DNA of 6,305 nucleotides from an archaeon. Lineage in GTDB: Archaea > Asgardarchaeota > Hermodarchaeia > Hermodarchaeales > Hermodarchaeaceae. The translations under genes were made by a program, and so were the position numbers. The stretch's first letter is position 1. Every line of letters begins with the position of its first letter. Where the stretch lies: NCBI GenBank assembly GCA_016550485.1, contig JABXGV010000180.1, positions 1 to 6,305 of the forward strand, in the 5' to 3' direction. A model generated the notes under the pieces. The model saw only the letters and a list, made by a program, of their open reading frames with translations. It did not search any database and was not told the origin of the DNA. Shown piece after piece: positions 1 through 4,898 of the stretch.

Positions 1-206
1 TAGGGTCGGTAGCTGTAACCGTGCTGGTCCACGTTCTTCCGTCCCGCGGTCCAGTAGAGCTGGGCGCTTCCCCCAGATCGTTCCTTGTCGACTTTCTGGT
101 GCCAGGTAGTAAAGGTTTCGAGCCAGACCTCCCGCTTGTTCTCCATGAGGTACTTGTAGAAGAGGGTGGCAACTTCTTCGGGTTTTAATCCAGGTTTCAG
201 GGGCAT
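1..206 (-). CDS. N-terminal part of an unidentified protein, truncated by the left edge
   Basis: The minus strand is open from an ATG at 206-204 to the window edge, giving 68 residues that begin MPLKPGLKPEEVATLFYK. An in-frame TAG lies six codons upstream of this ATG and no other ATG lies between, so the start is fairly secure. A GGAG (216-219) sits 9 bases before it as a plausible ribosome binding site. The visible part starts with an amphipathic, probably helical stretch (EEVATLFYKYLMENKREVWLETF), then a polar segment and a Tyr/Trp-rich stretch (AQLYWTAGRK). It has no signal peptide or membrane segment, so it is probably cytoplasmic. The helix followed by an aromatic strand is loosely reminiscent of SnoaL/NTF2-like folds, but no diagnostic motif is visible and I do not assign a function. 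It is divergent from the propeller gene. Confidence 0.6.
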   Translation of the reverse strand, partial: MPLKPGLKPEEVATLFYKYLMENKREVWLETFTTWHQKVDKERSGGSAQLYWTAGRKNVDQHGYSYRP

Positions 207-355
207 AGAATCAAACTCCAGCGTCTAGCTTGTTTGGTGTTGAGAAAAAGGTTGTGCTGGCAATGTTTCGTGTCATTCTCGGTTCCAGTTCCGGAATTAA
301 AAGCTTTTAACGATGTTAAGGGATAATCATCTCTTACTTGGATTATTTGGGGCTT
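207..355. promoter_or_regulatory. Divergent intergenic region with a palindromic TATA-like element
   Basis: The region separates the divergent genes starting at 206 (-) and 356 (+). TTAAAAGCTTTTAA at 297-310 is a perfect 14-base palindrome of archaeal TATA composition. On the plus strand it lies 46 bases before the ATG at 356, so transcription would start near 325-332 with a leader of about 25-30 bases. Being symmetrical, it could also recruit TBP for the minus-strand gene, which has no better TATA candidate nearby; only a weak A-tract is seen at 243-249. No ribosome binding site is obvious before 356. The promoter call is inference from position and composition. Confidence 0.5.
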
Positions 356-2017
356 ATGAATTTGAAACCACGGTATCCGGTACTAGGTCTCTTGCTCATC
401 CTGGTCGTGGTTCTTACCACATCAGGATTCTTGGCCACCCGACCTAACTCGACTGTCTACAACCAAGAGCGAACACTGATTAAGACGGAGGATTCGACGC
501 GTCAAGCGGTGCTCCCGACCCGCTGGAACAAAACCTTCGGTTCTAGCCAGTTCGATTTCATCAGTGATGTGGTGGAGTGCAGCAGCGGCGGCTTCGTCTT
601 CACTGGTGCTATCAGCTTCCCTGTGAACCTCCAAGATGCATGGCTGGTTAAGACTGACATTCATGGCAATCAGTTGTGGAATCACAGTTGGGGGGGTACG
701 TATGACCAGCAGGGATGGTCCCTCGCCGAGTGTAGTGACGGTGGATTCATAATCACCGGACGCACACGTACGGATTCTACGGGGGATGATGTGTTGTTAC
801 TCCGCACCAATTCGACCGGTCACCAACAGTGGAACCAGACCTTCAACGGCGACCTCGATGACCATGATACAGGTTTGCAAGTGATAGAGTGCAGCAGTGG
901 CGGCTTCGCCATCATTGGCTACACCACGACAGCAAAAACCAATAGCGAAGATCTTTGGCTGATTCGGACGAATGATTTGGGTCAGCATTTGTGGAATGAA
1001 TCCTTTGGATACGGTGATGAGGATTGGGGTTATTCAATCGTCGAATGTAGTGGTGGAGGATTCGCGGTTTGTGGCAATCTTAATGGTTCTGGTTTTTGGG
1101 AAGGGATCCTTGTGCGAACGGACGCGGGTGGAAATCAGCTCTGGAACAAGACGTACATAGCTGATGGCCAAGCGTACAAATGCTTCTCAGTCATTGAGTG
1201 TAGCAGCGGGGGCTTCGCCCTCTCAGGTGTACATGTAAATATTATTTCTCCTCATTTTGTAGGAATGTGGTTGCTGCGCACTGATGCTAATGGGGTTCAC
1301 CAGTGGAATCAGACCTTTGTAGTCTCCCCTGGCTCCTATTACGATGAGGCGTGGGATCTAGTAGAGTGTGGTGATGGCGGCTTCGCCCTCTCAGGCACCG
1401 CGAATTACAACTGGGACGCCATCGGACCACCACCAACCGACACCCGATTTGGGGCTGGGGAATCGGATATATGCTTGTTGCGGACGGATGCCAGTGGGAA
1501 CCATGTCTGGAACCAGTCGTATGGTGGTATTGGTGAAGAGTGGGGCTTTTCGCTCATCACCTGTATCGATGGCGGCTTCCTCCTGACGGGCCAACTTTCG
1601 ACCCAAAGTCCTACAGGTGATGACGGATGGTTGATCCGCGTCGCCCATGACAACCTGCCACCCATCTGGGACGAAATGCCCACCGACCAAATAGTATTCG
1701 TAAATGTGGCTTTCCGCTATGACTTGGACGCCACTGACCCTGAGGGATTGTTGGATATGCTCTGGCTCAACGACACCACGAACTTTGCGATTGATGCTGA
1801 GGGTGTCATTACCAACGCGTCAGCGTTGGCGGAGGGCGCCTATGGGGTGCAGGTGTCCGTCAATGACACCTACGGTCATGTCCTGACGGGCACCTTTACT
1901 GTCACTGTGCTGCCATTGCCCCCACCGATTCCTGGATTCCCCGTGATTGCCATCGTTGTGGGTGTCGCGGCTGCCCTAGGACTGGGTTTGGTCACGCGGC
2001 GATACAAGCACCTTTAG
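356..2017 (+). CDS. Secreted beta-propeller-like repeat protein with cadherin/Ig-like domain and PGF-CTERM-like anchor
   Basis: This 553-residue protein appears to be exported and anchored outside the cell. Residues 1-30 form a basic N-terminus and hydrophobic core (LGLLLILVVVL), typical of a signal peptide or anchor. Seven repeats of 50-68 residues follow, each opening with WN-x-(T/S)-(F/Y/W) at W57, W108, W159, W213, W263, W317 and W385. Each continues with an ECSSGGF-like strand and a 'WLLRTDxxGxxxWN' strand; seven such units suggest a seven-bladed propeller. Residues about 436-518 resemble the archaeal cadherin/Ig-like (He_PIG type) module, with the string LWLNDTTNFAID. The end is a Pro-rich linker, IPGFP (525-529), a hydrophobic helix and RRYKHL, like PGF-CTERM sorting tails. 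I chose ATG 356 over an in-frame TTG at 338 because it leaves a leader downstream of the TATA element. Ligand and exact role are unknown; adhesion or surface binding is plausible. Confidence 0.88.
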   Translation: MNLKPRYPVLGLLLILVVVLTTSGFLATRPNSTVYNQERTLIKTEDSTRQAVLPTRWNKTFGSSQFDFISDVVECSSGGFVFTGAISFPVNLQDAWLVKTDIHGNQLWNHSWGGTYDQQGWSLAECSDGGFIITGRTRTDSTGDDVLLLRTNSTGHQQWNQTFNGDLDDHDTGLQVIECSSGGFAIIGYTTTAKTNSEDLWLIRTNDLGQHLWNESFGYGDEDWGYSIVECSGGGFAVCGNLNGSGFWEGILVRTDAGGNQLWNKTYIADGQAYKCFSVIECSSGGFALSGVHVNIISPHFVGMWLLRTDANGVHQWNQTFVVSPGSYYDEAWDLVECGDGGFALSGTANYNWDAIGPPPTDTRFGAGESDICLLRTDASGNHVWNQSYGGIGEEWGFSLITCIDGGFLLTGQLSTQSPTGDDGWLIRVAHDNLPPIWDEMPTDQIVFVNVAFRYDLDATDPEGLLDMLWLNDTTNFAIDAEGVITNASALAEGAYGVQVSVNDTYGHVLTGTFTVTVLPLPPPIPGFPVIAIVVGVAAALGLGLVTRRYKHL

Positions 2018-2033
2018 TTGGAACTGTAAAACC

Positions 2034-2068
2034 CGGAGGCTGGTTGCGCCTCCGTCCTCCCTTTTTTT
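2034..2068 (+). terminator. Hairpin plus T-tract after the propeller gene
   Basis: CGGAGGC (2034-2040) pairs perfectly with GCCTCCG (2048-2054) around a 7-base loop. A run of seven T follows at 2062-2068, starting 45 bases after the stop codon. In archaea the T-tract alone can stop transcription. The arrangement separates the propeller gene from the next gene, whose TATA box starts about 20 bases further on. Confidence 0.7.
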
Positions 2069-2081
2069 GTCCTACCCTCAT

Positions 2082-2095
2082 AAAAGTATATAAAT
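2082..2095 (+). promoter_or_regulatory. Strong TATA/BRE promoter of the zinc-ribbon membrane protein
   Basis: AAAAG at 2082-2086 followed by TATATAAAT at 2087-2095 matches the archaeal BRE plus TATA arrangement closely. It lies 33 bases before the ATG at 2129, so transcription should begin near 2118-2122 with a leader of only about 10 bases. No clear Shine-Dalgarno sequence fits in such a leader, so translation is probably near-leaderless. Confidence 0.75.
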
Positions 2096-2128
2096 AGGAG
2101 TTTGTAGGGGTGTCGCAGGGATTAGGTT

Positions 2129-2554
2129 ATGAGTAAAGGCATGATGATTGGCGGAATTATTTGCATAGTGATTGGATCAATACTAGCCATCATTGGATTG
2201 GTTATGACGCCTTTTTTTCTATTCTTCTTTGGCCCGTTTTATATGTGGTTTTGGGACCCATTCTTTTTCTTTGGCCCTCAGCTACTTATCGGTTCTATCC
2301 TGATGATAGTGGGAATCGTCATGATTATCATCGGAATCCCATTAACGGTAGTCGGCGCAGTAACAGGGCGGCGGCGGTCACGCTACCTTCCACGAAGGAG
2401 GAAACGACAAACTACTGTGCCCACTCACATTCGACGTAAGGAGGAAAGAATAGATAAGGAGGAATGGAAAGAGGACGCCGTGATTTGTCCTTGGTGCGGC
2501 GCTCAGGTTCATCCTGGGGACATTATTTGTAGCCATTGCGGTGGTAGACTCTGA
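2129..2554 (+). CDS. Two-helix membrane protein with C-terminal zinc ribbon
   Basis: This is a 141-residue hypothetical protein. Residues about 5-28 and 51-78 are strongly hydrophobic and Gly/Ile-rich, making two membrane helices. The short link between them (29-50) is very rich in Phe, Trp and Tyr. A basic patch follows (RRRSRYLPRRRKRQ, 81-94) and then a charged stretch (about 102-117). The basic patch after helix 2 suggests that the C-terminus faces the cytoplasm by the positive-inside rule. The protein ends in a zinc ribbon, CPWC (C120, C123) and CSHC (C134, C137), closing with GGRL. Zinc ribbons of this kind usually mediate protein contacts or nucleic acid binding. The neighbour at 2921 also ends in a zinc ribbon closing in GARL. 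Promoter and T-tract indicate a single-gene transcript. I do not recognise a named family. Confidence 0.85.
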   Translation: MSKGMMIGGIICIVIGSILAIIGLVMTPFFLFFFGPFYMWFWDPFFFFGPQLLIGSILMIVGIVMIIIGIPLTVVGAVTGRRRSRYLPRRRKRQTTVPTHIRRKEERIDKEEWKEDAVICPWCGAQVHPGDIICSHCGGRL

Positions 2555-2668
2555 ATTGGCGAAGACCTAGGGGAAAATTAGTCTAGACGCAGCGATATAA
2601 CCTTAATAATGTGCTAATATAGTCGTATATGTGGGTTCTTTACTTCAGCTAGAAGTGATACTAGGAGT

Positions 2669-2697
2669 CGTTAATCTAGCGTAAAACCTGTTTTTTT
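2669..2697 (+). terminator. Probable T-tract terminator downstream of the zinc-ribbon membrane protein
   Basis: Seven T in a row (2691-2697) are preceded by a short hairpin, CGTTA (2669-2673) with TAGCG (2677-2681), including one G-T wobble pair and a 3-base loop. The tract lies about 140 bases after the stop at 2554 and just before the next TATA box. The long T-run is the stronger evidence; the hairpin is weak and may be incidental. Confidence 0.45.
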
Positions 2698-2710
2698 CCT
2701 CTCCGAAAGG

Positions 2711-2727
2711 CAAGACTTTTTAAATAT
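2711..2727 (+). promoter_or_regulatory. TATA/BRE promoter upstream of the structured RNA region
   Basis: CAAGACTTTTTAAATAT (2711-2727) combines a BRE-like purine stretch with a good TATA core, TTTAAATAT at 2719-2727. A start site near 2745-2752 is expected. No gene starts soon after it; the next annotated ATG is at 2921. The promoter therefore drives either a small RNA or a leader of about 170 bases. Confidence 0.6.
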
Positions 2728-2746
2728 GCCCCAGAAAGATTAACTC

Positions 2747-2888
2747 GCAGTTTAAAACTGCAATCTCCAGATTGGGGCAACAATGCTGTTGTTGCCCCTC
2801 TCCATCCTACTCATCTCTTACCCAGCGAGTGGGTGTGCTGCCCTATCCTGTACGGTCTTGTTTTCGTCAGCAAAACCGCAGTTTTTTA
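2747..2888 (+). ncRNA. Candidate structured small RNA or long 5' leader
   Basis: The stretch has a run of inverted repeats. GCAGTTT and AAACTGC (2747-2753, 2755-2761) are separated by one base. GGGGCAACAA (2774-2783) and TTGTTGCCCC (2789-2798) form a perfect 10-pair stem with loop TGCTG. ACCCA and TGGGT (2820-2824, 2830-2834) enclose GCGAG. CTATCC (2843-2848) can pair with GGATAG (2890-2895). A T6 run lies at 2882-2887. A TATA box sits at the right distance upstream. The T6 run could end a small RNA, or itself be a poor TATA box for the gene at 2921, which lies 33 bases beyond it. I see no C/D-box motifs, tRNA features or known riboswitch core. Transcription is inferred, not seen. Confidence 0.35.
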
Positions 2889-2914
2889 GGGATAGAGTAG
2901 TAGTGTCTTCGTGA
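2783..2914 (+). CDS. Possible 43-residue hydrophobic leader ORF upstream of the PH-like gene
   Basis: ATG at 2783-2785 opens a 43-codon frame that stops with TGA at 2912-2914. The peptide begins MLLLPLSILLISYPASGC, so its first 20 residues look like a signal peptide with a lipobox-like ASGC. The ATG straddles the end of the 10-pair stem and its loop, where initiation would be hampered. The frame is the same as that of the gene at 2921; only TGA, TTG and AAA lie between the two. It could be a leader peptide, a lost N-terminal extension or a chance open frame. A 43-codon opening is not rare by chance, and no clear ribosome binding site is visible, so support is limited. Confidence 0.22.
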   Translation: MLLLPLSILLISYPASGCAALSCTVLFSSAKPQFFRDRVVVSS

Positions 2915-2920
2915 TTGAAA

Positions 2921-3544
2921 ATGCCTAGTGACTTCTACATTCCCGAAAAAGAGCTTAGCCCTGAACTCAAGGAGTTGATCCCGCTTGAGGACACTATCAT
3001 CTACACCAGCGCTGTGTGGGTAAAGCGGATGACTGAGGGAGAAACCTCTGTCATCAAGGTTGGTGAACTAGCTATCACTAACCGTGGCCTCGCCTTCTAC
3101 TCCAAGGCAAAAACGTCGGTGGGAGGTCTCCTCTCCCATAAGGGTGGCCCCCTCAGCGAGTATATCAGCTATGACCGATTGCGGCACATTGCAGGGAAAG
3201 GCTCAATGGTGCGCTTGGTGGTTGATCCGCCTCGTGATTCAGGCGAGGAGCCGAGGGAATATATATTGAGTGTAAGGCAGTCCTCGCCCCATGAGACCCG
3301 GGAAGGATTTAGCCGTCGTCGGAAAGGGTTTAGTGCGATTCTTGAAAATGCCTTCTATAAGTACCGGGGTGGTGAGGCTAGGCCTCGTCGGGTTCGCAGG
3401 GTTAAGCATCCCGCGACGGAGGTTCGCGCCACGCCCAAAGTGAGAAAACGTCGCTATGCCTATTGTAATGAATGTGGTGCGTTCCTAGAAGACCCAGCGG
3501 AGTTCTGCGAGAACTGTGGAGCCCGCTTAGTAGAAAAACGATAA
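2921..3544 (+). CDS. PH-like domain protein with C-terminal zinc ribbon
   Basis: This 207-residue protein is predicted to be soluble. After a short N-terminal arm, residues about 22-125 show the strand pattern of a PH/GRAM-like fold: DTIIYTSAVWVKR, VGELAITNRGLAFYS, SEYISYDRLRHI, MVRLVVDP and EYILSVRQ. A likely closing helix follows (about 129-148, FSAILENAFYKY). A basic linker rich in Arg and Lys (about 149-179) leads to a zinc ribbon, C182-x2-C185 and C196-x2-C199, ending GARLVEKR. PH-like domains commonly bind lipids or proteins; which applies here cannot be read from sequence. ATG 2921 is preferred to TTG 2915 because GTGAT (2911-2915) matches the archaeal GGAGGTGAT ribosome-binding consensus at 5 bases spacing. 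The gene converges on the GTPase gene, and the leader upstream is unusual. Confidence 0.85.
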   Translation: MPSDFYIPEKELSPELKELIPLEDTIIYTSAVWVKRMTEGETSVIKVGELAITNRGLAFYSKAKTSVGGLLSHKGGPLSEYISYDRLRHIAGKGSMVRLVVDPPRDSGEEPREYILSVRQSSPHETREGFSRRRKGFSAILENAFYKYRGGEARPRRVRRVKHPATEVRATPKVRKRRYAYCNECGAFLEDPAEFCENCGARLVEKR

Positions 3545-3560
3545 GCAGGCAAGACCCACG

Positions 3561-3589
3561 CAAGAGTGTATTGATAAAGACCACTCTTG
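3561..3589. terminator. Hairpin between the convergent PH-like and GTPase genes
   Basis: CAAGAGTG (3561-3568) pairs with CACTCTTG (3582-3589) around a 13-base loop; a G-T wobble and a C-G pair can extend it. It lies in the 81-base gap between the stop codons at 3544 (+) and 3626 (-), where it could end either transcript. Neither strand has a T-tract after it, so the termination role is tentative. Confidence 0.4.
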
Positions 3590-3625
3590 TGCGAAGGAGA
3601 ACCTCGTCAAAACATGAAGAGAGTG

Positions 3626-4186
3626 CTAGAATGTAGCGCGTCCTCGTACTCGGTCTAGTCCGAATTGGGCGATTTTCGTGAAGGCTTCTTCGACGTTGCT
3701 ACCGTCCTTAGCGCTGGTCTCGAGAAACGTGCCGCCCAGCTGCAACCCCATTCCAGTGCCTTCATCGGTGGTGACGCTTCGTTGATTGGCAAGATCGACT
3801 TTATTACCGCAGATGATCTTCATCGCTCCTGAGGCGTGGCGGTCCACCTGCCGGCTCCAGGTCGGAAGATTGACGAAGCTCTCCCGATTTGTGACATCAT
3901 ACACCAGAAGGGCACCGATGGCGCCCATGAAGTATCGTTCAACGAGGTTGCGGAACCGTTCTTGGCCGCCGGTATCGTAAATTAGTATGCCAACCCGTCT
4001 CCCATCAACCTTGACCAGTTTCCGGAAGATGTCAGTGCCGATGGTCGCCTTGTAGGCGTGGGAGAATGCGCCTGTTACGAAGCGGCCGGTGAGGCTGGTT
4101 TTGCCTACTGCGGCGTCTCCTACGACGATGACCTTGAGTGAGATGTCTGTATCGGTTGGCTTCTGTGGTAGTGGATCCCAGGACAT
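3626..4186 (-). CDS. Rab/Ras-like small GTPase
   Basis: This 186-residue GTP-binding switch carries all five G motifs: G1 GDAAVGKTS (23-31), G2 threonine T48 in ATIGTD, G3 DTGGQE (71-76), G4 NKVD (128-131) and G5 ETSAK (156-160). Rab-type signatures are clear, notably LLVYDVTNRESF (93-104) and ERYFMGA (83-89). Such proteins cycle between GTP and GDP states and recruit effectors; in eukaryotes Rabs direct membrane traffic. Two points differ from typical Rabs. G3 reads YDTGGQE rather than WDTAGQE, so the residue matching Ras Ala59 is Gly, as in Arf. The C-terminus (RVRGRATF) has no cysteine, so there is no prenylation anchor. A strong ribosome binding site GGAGG (4194-4198) lies 7 bases before the ATG. 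The cellular role is unknown. Confidence 0.96.
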   Translation of the reverse strand: MSWDPLPQKPTDTDISLKVIVVGDAAVGKTSLTGRFVTGAFSHAYKATIGTDIFRKLVKVDGRRVGILIYDTGGQERFRNLVERYFMGAIGALLVYDVTNRESFVNLPTWSRQVDRHASGAMKIICGNKVDLANQRSVTTDEGTGMGLQLGGTFLETSAKDGSNVEEAFTKIAQFGLDRVRGRATF

Positions 4187-4202
4187 ATATGGTCCTCCTA
4201 TC

Positions 4203-4224
4203 TTGAGGCTTGTAATTGAGGCTT
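4203..4224. repeat. Direct repeat TTGAGGCTT x2 in the GTPase promoter
   Basis: TTGAGGCTT occurs at 4203-4211 and again at 4216-4224, thirteen bases start to start. The pair lies between the proposed TATA box and the ribosome binding site of the GTPase gene, a position where a bound repressor could block initiation. Two short copies may also be coincidence. Confidence 0.3.
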
Positions 4225-4234
4225 TAATTCTTTT
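4222..4234 (-). promoter_or_regulatory. Probable TATA/BRE of the GTPase gene
   Basis: Read on the minus strand, AAAAGAATTAAAG is an A-rich BRE-like stretch followed by a TATA-like core (4222-4230), 35 bases before the GTPase ATG. This spacing matches the other short-leader genes in the window. A competing candidate, AGTTAAAAGG at 4278-4287 (minus), would give a leader of about 70 bases starting within the palindrome. Confidence 0.4.
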
Positions 4235-4258
4235 CCCCTTAGCAGCAAGCAGTTTTCC

Positions 4259-4276
4259 TGTTTCATTAATGAAACA
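4259..4276. promoter_or_regulatory. Perfect 18-base palindrome upstream of the GTPase gene
   Basis: TGTTTCATTAATGAAACA is fully self-complementary. It lies 73 bases upstream of the GTPase ATG and about 30 bases past the acetyltransferase stop codon. Perfect symmetry without a loop is typical of a binding site for a dimeric regulator rather than an RNA terminator, and there is no T-tract on the minus strand after it. The regulator is unknown. Confidence 0.45.
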
Positions 4277-4306
4277 TCCTTTTAACTGAGGTAAAGAAGG
4301 TTTAGC

Positions 4307-4825
4307 CTAGAGGTCAAGGCGGTAGAGATGTGAGGCGTCGGCGCTGTGAATGAAGGTGAATTTCAGGCGTTTGACAATAGTGAGCATGGGGTGGTTCGTC
4401 AAGTTGACGAGGACGAACAGGCGGTAAAGCCCCTCGACCTTGGCAATCTTGACGAGCTGTTCCATCATCTGGGTCCCCAGTCCGCGGTTCTGGAAGTCGT
4501 CTCGGACAAGGATGGAGACCTCGGCGCTTCCTGTACCGACCTCTACGAAGTACCAGCAGTCGCCTACGACTTCTGGGACCTCGCTGTCATTTGGATACTG
4601 AGCGATTAGGCAGAGTTGGGAGTCTTCTGAGCAGCCCTTGATTGAGCGCAGCCATTCCCGGGCTTCTGTCCATCCGAAGCGTTTGCGGAGGGATTCTTCC
4701 GAGGAGCGTTGGTAGAGGTCGTCAAGGCGGTCGTACTCGTCGAAGTTAAGGGGCCGGATATGGACGCAGCGCCCATCCTTGAGGATTGCGTCACATTCGA
4801 ATTCTGGCGGGTATAGACCACCCAT
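4307..4825 (-). CDS. GNAT-family acetyltransferase, resembling stand-alone archaeal Pat
   Basis: This 172-residue enzyme should transfer acetyl from acetyl-CoA to an amine. The N-terminal part, LKDGRCVHIRPLNFDEYDRLDDLYQRSSEESLRKRFG (15-51), follows the pattern of Pat-type protein acetyltransferases: DG-x-V-x-IRP, then acidic/hydrophobic spacing, SxES and RF. The acetyl-CoA binding motif A is VRDDFQNRGLG (107-117), with the pyrophosphate loop Q112-x2-G115-x-G117, followed by the helix TQMMEQLVKIAKVEGL. N144 and M147 lie where GNATs contact CoA. Stand-alone Pat in Sulfolobus acetylates the chromatin protein Alba; whether this enzyme acts on Alba, the neighbouring GTPase or a small molecule cannot be told. 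GGAG (4836-4839) lies 10 bases before the ATG. It is the middle gene of three on this strand, with its own TATA-like box. Confidence 0.9.
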   Translation of the reverse strand: MGGLYPPEFECDAILKDGRCVHIRPLNFDEYDRLDDLYQRSSEESLRKRFGWTEAREWLRSIKGCSEDSQLCLIAQYPNDSEVPEVVGDCWYFVEVGTGSAEVSILVRDDFQNRGLGTQMMEQLVKIAKVEGLYRLFVLVNLTNHPMLTIVKRLKFTFIHSADASHLYRLDL

Positions 4826-4872
4826 GCTGGTAGCGCTCCGGGTACTGGTATATCATCCATGTGTGGGCTCTG

Positions 4873-4880
4873 TATTTAAT
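4873..4880 (-). promoter_or_regulatory. Probable TATA box of the acetyltransferase gene
   Basis: On the minus strand ATTAAATA lies in the 73-base gap between the LRR stop codon and the acetyltransferase ATG, 47 bases before that ATG. A start near 4850 would give a leader of about 25 bases containing the GGAG ribosome binding site. This argues for separate expression of the acetyltransferase, although read-through from the LRR gene is not excluded because no T-tract is seen between them. Confidence 0.45.
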
Positions 4881-4898
4881 CGTGTAGCTTCGAGTAAA

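Noticed and set aside
338..355. TTG start giving six extra residues to the propeller protein
   Set aside because: It would lie only a few bases after the expected transcription start, has no ribosome binding site, and ATG 356 gives a normal signal-peptide N-terminus.
1391..1690. Long open frames on the minus strand inside the propeller gene
   Set aside because: They lie opposite a well-supported repeat protein and have no recognisable domains; they are by-products of its codon use.
2774..2798. The perfect stem as a plain intrinsic terminator
   Set aside because: The bases after it are C/T-mixed without a T-run, and a good terminator T-tract already lies upstream at 2691-2697.
2555..2914. 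tRNA, C/D-box RNA or mobile-element remnant in the longest gene-free stretch
   Set aside because: No T-loop or anticodon-arm pattern, no C and D boxes, and no terminal inverted repeats or transposase fragment were found.
3402..3584. Minus-strand frame of 60 codons opposite the zinc-ribbon end of the PH-like gene
   Set aside because: It is antisense to a clear CxxC...CxxC zinc ribbon and has no ribosome binding site or motif.
4346..4609. Plus-strand open frame of 87 codons
   Set aside because: It is antisense to the acetyltransferase, whose motif A and Pat-like N-terminus are clear, and has no domain of its own.
4606..4860. Second minus-strand frame overlapping the acetyltransferase start
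   Set aside because: It is Ser/Thr/Asn/Ala-rich low-complexity sequence in the wrong frame and conflicts with the recognised GNAT protein.
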